This document shows positions 55,769 through 64,000 of a DNA stretch of 64,000 nt, one piece after another; the stretch's first letter is position 1, and every line of letters begins with the position of its first letter. A program made the position numbers and the translations under genes. The notes beneath the pieces were generated by a model that was given only the letters and a program-made list of their open reading frames with translations, was not told the origin of the DNA and ran no database searches. The stretch is from the NCBI GenBank assembly GCA_034928535.1, contig JAYFOV010000004.1, positions 19,880 to 83,879 on the forward strand, written 5' to 3'. The stretch is from CAXXOK01 sp001604115. Its GTDB lineage: Bacteria > Bacillota > Clostridia > Christensenellales > Aristaeellaceae.

Positions 55769-57619
55769 TTATTGCACGCGCTCCATGGTCAGGAATTTCT
55801 CCATCACATAGCCCTCGACCACATCGGTGCGCACGCGCACCCAATCCTCCTGCGGGCACTCCTCCAGCACAATGAGCTGCTGGTTTTTGTACAGCTTGCG
55901 AAGCACCTCGGCCGATGTGTCCGGCGCGGCGCGCAGGTTCAGGGTGGAATCATCCTCAATGCCGGTGACGGATGCATACCACGCGCCCTGCGGCAGTGCT
56001 TGCGTGACGGGCATCAGCGTGGGGCGCGGCGTGGGTGATGGCACAGGGCCGGCCGTTTGCAGCAGCGGCGCTGCCACGCTCGGCAACGCATGGGTGCCTA
56101 CCGCGTAGCGCAGGAGCGACATGCCGGGGTAGTAAAACCCGAGAATCTCGGTGTAGCGCATGCCGTATTTGCCTGCCATGATCTCCGCACCGCGCTGGCT
56201 CATGCCCACGCCGTGGCCAAAACGCCGCGCCTCGATGGTAAAGGTATCGGCAGTCTCCACCACAGAGATCATTTCATTATCATAGCTGTTGATGCCCAGG
56301 GAAAGCATCTTTTCGGCATCCGGAAAAATGGGGATCGCCAGCGTGACCGCCTCCGGAATGGCTATAAAATCGCCATAGACAGGCTGCGGCGTTGGGGTGG
56401 GCGTGGGCGTTGGGGTGGGCGTTTCGGTGGCGGGCACTTCCCCGGTGGGGGTTGGGGTCGGCTCCGGCGTAGGCGCTGCGGTGAACAGGCTTACCTCCTG
56501 ATCCTCCTGCTGCGCGGTTGCCGGAGCAGTGCTGGCCGGCTGCGCATCCGTGCGGGTGCGCGCGGAATAGGTGAAGGTGATGTGCAGCATCGTGTACAGC
56601 CGCGACGGGCTTGCAAAACGCGGCGTATCCACACGCACGGCTGAGACTGTATCCACGCGCAGGCTTTCCGGCGCGGGGTCATATCCTGCGGCGCGCAGGG
56701 TATCGGCCAGCTGCGTGCTCAGCAGCAAGCGCAAGGCGTAGGGGGCTTCCGTCACATCCCCCGTACGTTTGGGGATGGTCACGCGCTGCACCTTGCTCTG
56801 GGTGTTTTCCAGATCATACGGATCATCCCGCATGTCCAGGTATCCATAATCCGCTTTGCTGTCCCACACATGCTCGGCTAACTCGGTCTGGCCGCCGTTG
56901 CTCGCGCTGTAATAGCACATGGCCAGTTCCTCTTTATAGAACCCACACACGCCGCTGGTTTCGGCAATGGCCTTGGCCGCCATGACATACTCTTCGCGGC
57001 GGCCCTTATACACCTGGTCGTTGGTATTATCCACCAGGTCATAATCCCGGGCCTGATTGGCCCGCGCCTTGCTGACGGCGTAAGTGCGCGCGGCCACAGC
57101 CTGTGCCTTGAGCGCCTCCAGCGGCCAGCTGTCGCTCATCTCATACGGCACCACGCCATGCAGATAATCCTCCACGCCGATGGTCAAAATCAGGCGGATA
57201 CGCCCTTCCACCACGGTGAGCCGCAGATCCCCTTCGTAAATCGCCGGATTGTTGGCAAAACGGATGCCGTTGAGCTGCCCCGCTTCCACCGGATGCCGCT
57301 GCAAGATCATCTCGGTGCCCGCATCCACACGCATGTCCGCATAGTACAGGTACATGCGGCCATCCCGGAGCAGGATAGCCAGATCGCTCCCCCGGCCAAA
57401 CATGAGCTGCATGCCATTTGCCTGGGCGCTGTATGCGCCGTGCAGGGTCACATCCAGCCGATCGGCAATGTTGAGCCTGCCCAGCAGCACGCGCACCGCC
57501 TGCGGCTCTTCCCCCTGCGCAGGGGGAACCTCCACAGACGTGGCCATGGTGCCGGCGGGCAGCAGCACAAGTATGCACAGCAGAAGCAAGATGCGCATCC
57601 AAGACGATTTTTTCATCAT
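55769..57619 (-). CDS. secreted or membrane-anchored SpoIID/LytB domain protein with C-terminal SH3-like domain
   Basis: 616 aa. N-terminal signal or anchor (ILLLLCILVLLPAGTMA, about 9-27). The SpoIID domain follows (EDYLHGVVPYEMSDSWPLEALKAQAVAARTYA; HGVGMSQRGAEIMA near 467), the fold of glycan-denuding lytic transglycosylases such as sporulation protein SpoIID. A Pro-Thr-rich linker of about 30 residues (about 381-412) lies inside this domain, before the HGVGMSQ part. The C-terminus (about 545-616; STLNLRAAPDTSAEVLRKLYKNQQ) is a bacterial SH3 wall-binding domain. Peptidoglycan remodelling is likely; a sporulation role is not shown. ATG 57619 has GGGAGGG seven bases upstream. Confidence 0.9.
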   Translation of the reverse strand: MMKKSSWMRILLLLCILVLLPAGTMATSVEVPPAQGEEPQAVRVLLGRLNIADRLDVTLHGAYSAQANGMQLMFGRGSDLAILLRDGRMYLYYADMRVDAGTEMILQRHPVEAGQLNGIRFANNPAIYEGDLRLTVVEGRIRLILTIGVEDYLHGVVPYEMSDSWPLEALKAQAVAARTYAVSKARANQARDYDLVDNTNDQVYKGRREEYVMAAKAIAETSGVCGFYKEELAMCYYSASNGGQTELAEHVWDSKADYGYLDMRDDPYDLENTQSKVQRVTIPKRTGDVTEAPYALRLLLSTQLADTLRAAGYDPAPESLRVDTVSAVRVDTPRFASPSRLYTMLHITFTYSARTRTDAQPASTAPATAQQEDQEVSLFTAAPTPEPTPTPTGEVPATETPTPTPTPTPTPQPVYGDFIAIPEAVTLAIPIFPDAEKMLSLGINSYDNEMISVVETADTFTIEARRFGHGVGMSQRGAEIMAGKYGMRYTEILGFYYPGMSLLRYAVGTHALPSVAAPLLQTAGPVPSPTPRPTLMPVTQALPQGAWYASVTGIEDDSTLNLRAAPDTSAEVLRKLYKNQQLIVLEECPQEDWVRVRTDVVEGYVMEKFLTMERVQ

Positions 57620-57698
57620 ATTGAAACCCTCCCAGGGGCTGCAGCACACACCCTTGCGGCCATGCGCAAACGGCCATCCAAACGTAAATCCTGCGCCT

Positions 57699-57727
57699 AT
57701 GGTATCATGCGCGGCGCTGGGATGCAA
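57699..57727 (-). promoter_or_regulatory. possible promoter of the SpoIID-like gene
   Basis: Minus strand TTGCAT (57727-57722), 17 bases, TACCAT (57704-57699). Confidence 0.5.
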
Positions 57728-58070
57728 GCACTTCGGGCGAGGGCGTGGCCATCCGCCGGGCATGCCTGCCCACGGCGCACACTGCGCAAGGATTTGCCGA
57801 TGCGCCCGCATTGTTACGCAGATTACGGCGATCCGCCGTGCCCCCGCGCCCGTCACGCGATGCTTGCCGCGGGATCGTCACCTGCCCGGCAAGTGAGTGT
57901 GCAGCCGCAGTGGAGAGATTGAGTGCTGCCGGGCAGCTCGGTGTCTCCCGCGCGTCCGGCCGGAAAACTGCGCTGTCCGCACCCTTCAGGCAGCCGGAAG
58001 GCCACCTGCGCACCGGCGGCATACCCGCTGGCCGGGTTGCCCGCGCGCGGAGGAAAAGGGCAGGGCTATC
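57728..58070. other. intergenic stretch without recognisable content
   Basis: About 340 GC-rich bases between the SpoIID-like gene and the Crp/Fnr gene. I see no supported gene, RNA or terminator. Confidence 0.5.
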
Positions 58071-58730
58071 TTAATCGTAACGAATTTCCCCGGCCAGGCG
58101 CATGAGCGCAGCCGCATCCAGCACCTGATAGCCCTGGGCATTGTGGGCAAGCCAGCCCTTGTCCACAAAGGCGCGCACCGTGCGCAGCACATGGCGGTAG
58201 CTGGTGCCCAGCAGTTCACTGAGCCGCGTGAGGTGCAAATCCGCCTGCCGGTTGCGCTGGGCATACAGCAGGAAGGCAGCCAGCCTTGCCGCCACCGGAT
58301 AGAGCCGATCCTGCGAGGCGATGCGGTTGCTCCGCTCCAGCTTGCGCGCAACGATCTGACCCAAATGGCGCAGCAGCACCGCATCGGCATAGACCTGCGC
58401 GCGCACTGCGGGCGTGAGGGGGATCAGCAGCATCGCGCCTGCTGTGGTGGCTTTGACGGCGCTGGCGTGCACAGGATAATCCATCAGCAGCTCCAGCTCG
58501 CCAACGGTTTGCACGCCGCTGTACTCACGCAGCAGCACGGCGCGGCCGTTTTCCATGACGTTATGCACCGTGGCCAGCCCTTCCACCACAAAACACAGGC
58601 GTGTGATGGGTTCGCCCGCCCCAGCGAGCGTCTCGCCCGCCCGAAACCGTGATGATTGCAGCGGATATGTGTCCAGCGGCGGTAAAATTGCCGCATAGCG
58701 CCGCCATAATGCGGCTGTGCGCGCATCCAT
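58071..58730 (-). CDS. Crp/Fnr-family transcriptional regulator
   Basis: 219 aa. An N-terminal cyclic-nucleotide-binding-like beta barrel (FRAGETLAGAGEPITRLCFVVEGLATVHNVMENGRAVLLREYSG) and a C-terminal winged helix with LTRLSELLGTSYRHVLRTVRAFVDKGWL. No Cys cluster of the Fnr type is present, and the ligand is unknown; the family pattern is nearest to YeiL-type regulators. ATG 58730 gives MDARTAAL and has GGGGGG six bases upstream. It is divergent from the two-gene DUF606 transporter, which it probably controls. Confidence 0.9.
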   Translation of the reverse strand: MDARTAALWRRYAAILPPLDTYPLQSSRFRAGETLAGAGEPITRLCFVVEGLATVHNVMENGRAVLLREYSGVQTVGELELLMDYPVHASAVKATTAGAMLLIPLTPAVRAQVYADAVLLRHLGQIVARKLERSNRIASQDRLYPVAARLAAFLLYAQRNRQADLHLTRLSELLGTSYRHVLRTVRAFVDKGWLAHNAQGYQVLDAAALMRLAGEIRYD

Positions 58731-58757
58731 ACCACGCCCCCCCTTTTTTACATACGG

Positions 58758-58800
58758 TGTGACATTTGTCCTAACCCAGCGGCACAAAACCTGCTATGCT
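58758..58800 (+). promoter_or_regulatory. promoter region of the DUF606 transporter, with possible Crp-type site
   Basis: An extended -10 TGCTATGCT lies at 58792-58800 without a good -35, as expected for an activated promoter. TGTGA (58758-58762), six bases, TCCTA (58769-58773) resembles a Crp/Fnr half-palindrome and lies about 35 bases upstream of the -10. Confidence 0.45.
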
Positions 58801-58823
58801 CACAGACGAACGGAGGGAGTACC

Positions 58824-59243
58824 ATGCTCATTTTTCTGGCGATCCTCAGCGGTGCGCTCATAAGCATCACCGTAGTGCAGAACGGGAACCTTGCGCTGTA
58901 CCTGGGCAACATCCGCGCGACATCGCTGGTGCACGCGGTAGGGCTGATCACCGTGCTGCTGGTGCTGCTGGTGACCCGCACCCGCTTTCAGTGGAGCCGC
59001 AAAACGCCCTGGTACGGCTATCTGGGGGGCGCGATGGGCGTGCTCACCGTGCTGGGCAGCAATGCCAGCTTTGCCGCGCTTGGCGTATCGGTGTCGCTGG
59101 CCATCATGCTGCTGGGGCAAACGCTCATGGGCGTAGCGGTGGATCAGTACGGTCTGTTTGGCGCGGAAAAGCGCCCGTTTCAACCCGCCCACCTGATCAG
59201 CTTTGCACTCATCATCGGCGGCATTCTGGTCATGCTGGTCTAG
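58824..59243 (+). CDS. DUF606 (YdcZ-type) DMT-superfamily transporter, subunit 1
   Basis: 139 aa with four to five membrane segments, beginning MLIFLAILSGALISITVVQNGNL, the conserved N-terminus of DUF606 proteins. Such half-size proteins are usually encoded in pairs and presumably form a heterodimer. The substrate is unknown. CGGAGGGAG lies just before the ATG. It ends 13 bases before its partner. Confidence 0.9.
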   Translation: MLIFLAILSGALISITVVQNGNLALYLGNIRATSLVHAVGLITVLLVLLVTRTRFQWSRKTPWYGYLGGAMGVLTVLGSNASFAALGVSVSLAIMLLGQTLMGVAVDQYGLFGAEKRPFQPAHLISFALIIGGILVMLV

Positions 59244-59256
59244 GAGGAGGGAAACC

Positions 59257-59712
59257 ATGATGCTGTTCATCGCTGCGCTGGTAGGCGCCAATACTGTCAT
59301 CTGCCGTTACCTGAACGCGATCTACGCACGCCACAACGGCCTTTCCATGAGTACCCTGGCCAACTATGTTACCGGGCTTGCAACGGCTCTGCTGGCCTTG
59401 CTGGTGCTGGGCGATCCCTCGCCCATCCAGCCCGTTGAGTCGCTCACGTTTCGCACGGTAACCATGTTTTTAGGCGGCGCAGTGGGGGTGGGGCTGGTGC
59501 AGATCTCCATCCATATCACACCGCGCCTGCCCGCTTTCCTGGCCACGCTGCTCATTTTCCTAAGTCAGCTGGGTTCCGGCTTGCTGATCGACTTTTGGAT
59601 GACCGGTGCTTTCAGCATCGGCAAGGTGGTGGGCGGCGCGCTGGTCCTGATGGGACTTTCCCATTACGCCTGGGTCGGCAAGCGCAGCCAAGTCCCGGAC
59701 AAGGCGCGCTAG
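59257..59712 (+). CDS. DUF606 (YdcZ-type) DMT-superfamily transporter, subunit 2
   Basis: 151 aa with about five membrane segments (LFIAALVGANTVICRYLNAIYARHNG at the N-terminus). It is the second half of the pair, with AGGAGGAGGG before ATG 59257. The C-terminus is basic and cytoplasmic. A Crp/Fnr gene beside such pairs suggests control by a small signal, perhaps a metabolite the pair moves. Confidence 0.9.
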   Translation: MMLFIAALVGANTVICRYLNAIYARHNGLSMSTLANYVTGLATALLALLVLGDPSPIQPVESLTFRTVTMFLGGAVGVGLVQISIHITPRLPAFLATLLIFLSQLGSGLLIDFWMTGAFSIGKVVGGALVLMGLSHYAWVGKRSQVPDKAR

Positions 59713-60140
59713 GCGCGCCGCAGAGTGCCCGCAGCAAATGGCCTTGGGAAAACACGCAAGCCTTGCTACCAGCCTGTACAGGCACGTGCGGGCAGCAGGA
59801 AACGCCTCAAGGCGAACGAGGCGGCCTGCCGCACGGATCGTAGCGCGCCGAGCGCCGCAAGGCGCGGTATGCCCAGGTCACAAATGGCCAGCCTGTCGAT
59901 TTTTGCGCCACATGCGCCATGCCCGGCGCTGCCGCTTGCCAAATCTTGCGCTGCGTGGCGCACCGCCTGCCCGGACGGGCAGGCGTTCTTTATCCCTTGC
60001 AGGCACGTTTCAGCCCATTTTACCACAGTCCGGCAGGCATGCATAGCCACCGCCCGAGCCACCCTGCAAGCCGGCTCCGCCGTAGGGCTGCACCAGCGGC
60101 AAAGCCTGCAAAACCTCTTGCGCTGCCTTTGGTTTGCGCA
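59713..60140. other. intergenic stretch with one terminator-like hairpin
   Basis: GCCTGCCC (59965-59972), loop GGAC, GGGCAGGC (59977-59984) followed by GTTCTTT could end the transporter operon. Otherwise I see no gene or RNA in these 430 bases before the str promoter. Confidence 0.55.
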
Positions 60141-60169
60141 TTGACAACTTCACGCCTGCGTGGTATTAT
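60141..60169 (+). promoter_or_regulatory. promoter of the str operon
   Basis: TTGACA (60141-60146), 17 bases, TATTAT (60164-60169) with an extended -10 TGG. The leader before the first gene is about 100 nt. Confidence 0.85.
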
Positions 60170-60277
60170 GCTATGGTTGCCCGTTGTGTGCGTTCGCATC
60201 AGGCAAAAAGTGGCAGAACCTGCCGCATTTGGTGCGGACGCGGGCAAAATGCACATCCTCCAGGGAGGTCAGGCAAG

Positions 60278-60523
60278 ATGGAAGAGCTGCTTCGCATGCC
60301 AGAAAAGCGCGTGGTGGGCACCAAGCAGGTGCTGCGCACAGTCAAAGATGGCAAGGCCGCGCATGTTTTTCTGTGTACCGATGCGGATGAGTTCATCTTC
60401 CGTCAGGTGGAAGCCGCCTGTGAGGCTGCCCGTGTGCCCGTCACCCGGGTGGAGACCATGGAAAAGCTCGGCAAGCTGTGTCTGGTAGGCGTGAAAACCG
60501 CCACCGCCGCGCTGCTGAAGTAA
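60278..60523 (+). CDS. rplGB: L7Ae-family ribosomal protein (YbxF / RplGB type)
   Basis: 81 aa. A kink-turn RNA-binding L7Ae/L30e fold: VVGTKQVLRTVKDGKAAHVFLCTDADEF followed by VPVTRVETMEKLGKLCLVGVKTATAALL. B. subtilis YbxF occupies the same place, just before rpsL. ATG 60278 follows AGGGAGG. Here rpoB and rpoC are not upstream; the gene begins the transcript. Confidence 0.93.
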   Translation: MEELLRMPEKRVVGTKQVLRTVKDGKAAHVFLCTDADEFIFRQVEAACEAARVPVTRVETMEKLGKLCLVGVKTATAALLK

Positions 60524-60583
60524 CAGGCCAAAAAGCCCCTGGGGTTGAGGGGTTTGAGGATAAATAACTCGGAGGTGTTATCA

Positions 60584-60958
60584 TTGCCCACGATCAATCA
60601 GTTGGTTCGTAAAGGCCGGCAGAAGATGGAAAACCGTTCCACGGCGCCCATCCTGCAGGGTTGCCCGCAGAAGCGCGGCGTGTGCCTGAACGTGAAAACC
60701 ACCACGCCCAAAAAGCCGAACTCTGCGCTGCGCAAGATCGCGCGTATCCGTCTGACCAATCAGATCGAAGGTACGTGCTATATCCCCGGCATCGGCCATA
60801 ATCTGCAGGAGCACAGCGTTGTGCTGATCCGCGGCGGCCGCGTACGCGATCTGCCCGGCGTCCGGTACCACATCATCCGCGGCGCGCTGGATACCGCCGG
60901 TGTTGCCAAGCGCATGCAAGCCCGTTCCCTGTACGGCGCCAAGCGGCCCAAGAAGTAA
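60584..60958 (+). CDS. rpsL: 30S ribosomal protein S12
   Basis: 124 aa. The start is TTG 60584, giving the universal PTINQLVRKGR N-terminus; GGAGGTG lies eight bases upstream. The decoding-site loops KKPNSALRKIARIRL and the region RGGRVRDLPGVRYH (streptomycin-resistance positions) look wild type, including Lys in TTPKKPNS. Confidence 0.98.
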   Translation: MPTINQLVRKGRQKMENRSTAPILQGCPQKRGVCLNVKTTTPKKPNSALRKIARIRLTNQIEGTCYIPGIGHNLQEHSVVLIRGGRVRDLPGVRYHIIRGALDTAGVAKRMQARSLYGAKRPKK

Positions 60959-61194
60959 CTGCCGCCTTTGCGCTGCCCATGCAGGAGCTCTTTCGGAGCG
61001 GGCGCAGGAGTCTAAAGCGGCGTACAACCCTTCGCCGCACAGACACACCGCGTGGCTCTCCGTGCACTCGGAGCGGCTGATGCTGACGGCCGTCAGAAAG
61101 CCCGTGAACAGCGCGCAAACAGCCCGGGAACGAAGTTTCACCCGCTTGCGGCGGCTGATCCGCCCAAGACCATTGTTTTTAAGGAGGGAATCTC
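60959..61194 (+). other. long rpsL-rpsG spacer, possible regulatory RNA
   Basis: 236 bases separate S12 from S7, much longer than the usual few tens. The spacer has several potential helices, such as CTGACGGCCGTCAG (61082-61095) and TCTCCGTGCACTCGGAG (about 61056-61072). In E. coli the rpsL-rpsG spacer binds S7 for feedback; a similar role here is conjecture. Confidence 0.4.
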
Positions 61195-61665
61195 ATGCCC
61201 CGTCGTGGATTTATTCCCAAGCGTGAGGTACTGCCGGATCCCGTACACGGGACCACGGTCGTCACCAAGCTCATCAATCAAATCATGCTGGACGGCAAGC
61301 GCGGCACTGCGCAGCGCATCTGCTACACCGCGTTTCAGACCGTAGCCGAGAAAACCGGCAAGGATGCCAACGAAGTGTTCACCACCGCGCTGGCCAACGT
61401 TGCCCCGCAGCTGGAAGTGAAAGCCCGCCGTGTTGGCGGCGCCACCTACCAGGTGCCCATTGAGATCCGCCCGGAGCGCCGCCAGACCCTGGGGCTGCGC
61501 TGGTTGGTGGAATTCAGCCGCAAGCGCGGCGAAAAGACCATGGCAGAGCGCCTTGCGGGCGAGCTGCTCGACGCTGCCAACAACACCGGCAACGCCGTGA
61601 AGCGCAAAGAAGAAATGCACCGCATGGCCGAAGCCAACAAGGCTTTCGCGCACTACCGCTGGTAA
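61195..61665 (+). CDS. rpsG: 30S ribosomal protein S7
   Basis: 156 aa, the normal length. It nucleates the 30S head on 16S rRNA. MPRRGFIPKREVLPDPVHG at the start and RRVGGATYQVPIEIRPERRQTLGLRWL in the middle are diagnostic. AAGGAGGG precedes ATG 61195. Confidence 0.98.
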   Translation: MPRRGFIPKREVLPDPVHGTTVVTKLINQIMLDGKRGTAQRICYTAFQTVAEKTGKDANEVFTTALANVAPQLEVKARRVGGATYQVPIEIRPERRQTLGLRWLVEFSRKRGEKTMAERLAGELLDAANNTGNAVKRKEEMHRMAEANKAFAHYRW

Positions 61666-61713
61666 GCGCAAAGCCAAACTGAAGAAGCGAGTTCGAAAGG
61701 AGACCCATCGTTT

Positions 61714-63795
<2,082 letters not shown>

Positions 63796-63860
63796 GCCGT
63801 TTGCAACCCAAGAATCTTAAAGCGTTACGCTTTCACATCTGTTATTAAGGAGGAACAATC

Positions 63861-64000
63861 ATGGCCAAGGCACATTTTGAACGCACCAAGCCGCACGTAA
63901 ACATCGGCACCATCGGCCACGTTGACCACGGCAAGACGACGCTGACCGCCGCCATCACCATGACGCTTGCGCAACTTGGCGAAGCGAAGGCGATGAAGTA
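63861..64000 (+). CDS. tuf: elongation factor Tu, 5' part (3' end outside window)
   Basis: 46 complete codons: MAKAHFERTKPHVNIGTIGH followed by VDHGKTTLTAAIT, the EF-Tu N-terminus with G1 GHVDHGKT. AAGGAGG precedes ATG 63861 and the gene follows fusA by 65 bases, as usual in the str operon. Confidence 0.97.
   Translation, partial: MAKAHFERTKPHVNIGTIGHVDHGKTTLTAAITMTLAQLGEAKAMK

Noticed and set aside
56385..56475. Short tandem GTGGGCGTTGGG-like repeats resembling a repeat array
   Set aside because: They encode the Pro-Thr linker of the SpoIID-like protein in frame; there are no spacers, so it is not CRISPR.

Overview
The window reads as chromosome of a GC-rich Firmicute, most likely class Clostridia. 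The case rests on Shine-Dalgarno-led genes with frequent TTG and GTG starts, consensus sigma-A promoters, two T-box leaders, a LexA-type GAAC-N4-GTTC box, AddB, ScpA/ScpB, TmcAL-YceD-L32, a TrpXYZ-type transporter and an L7Ae-like protein heading the str operon. I see no prophage, insertion sequence, CRISPR array, tRNA or rRNA. A gut or host-associated origin is possible (GH3 glycosidase, MIF-like protein) but unproven.

Layout. 1-3.5 kb: 3' part of recQ, birA (-) and a bifunctional NadR-type NAD salvage enzyme (+). 3.5-7.8 kb: an autoregulated-looking MarR plus heterodimeric ABC exporter operon, its promoter buried in a perfect palindrome and its MarR N-terminus displaced by an apparent one-base deletion. 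8.1-11.4 kb: a DEAD-box RNA helicase with a 200-nt structured leader, a pair of repeated hairpins, and a lone rsmH. 11.5-15.7 kb (-): yceD-rpmF, then a valine-type T-box leading into a small membrane protein and valS. 15.8-19.5 kb: pta-ackA (-) and tmcAL (+). 19.7-25.5 kb: site-2 protease-scpA-scpB, deoB-PNP (all -) and an RNA methyltransferase (+). 25.6-34 kb: an orphan 76-aa protein, a solo 36-aa rubredoxin domain, thrC, a P-loop protein, addB without addA, and mnmE. 34.3-38.8 kb (-): a TrpXYZ-type transporter behind a tryptophan T-box, and a LarA-family protein. 39-45 kb (+): an MIF-like tautomerase and a 1676-aa REC-GGDEF-EAL-PAS-GGDEF protein, followed by a degenerate direct repeat. 45.4-58.7 kb (-): GH3 glycosidase, XRE/DUF2975 pair, beta-CASP nuclease, uvrA with a LexA box, DUF362 ferredoxin, uridine kinase, SpoIID/SH3 protein and a Crp/Fnr regulator. 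58.8-59.7 kb (+): a split DUF606 transporter. 60.1-64 kb (+): the str operon (L7Ae-like, rpsL, rpsG, fusA, start of tuf) from its own promoter.

Functional themes. The window is mostly housekeeping: translation and RNA modification (valS, rsmH, tmcAL, mnmE, the methyltransferase, str operon), DNA repair and chromosome segregation (recQ, addB, uvrA, scpAB), nucleotide salvage (PNP, deoB, udk, NadR) and acetate metabolism (pta-ackA, with TmcAL using acetate). Accessory interest lies in the regulatory DNA, the MIF-like protein, the giant cyclic-di-GMP protein and several orphan or altered genes. I found no clearly new multi-gene system; the most promising leads are the palindrome-buried MarR promoter, the MIF homologue, the giant signalling protein, and the small operator-flanked 76-aa gene.
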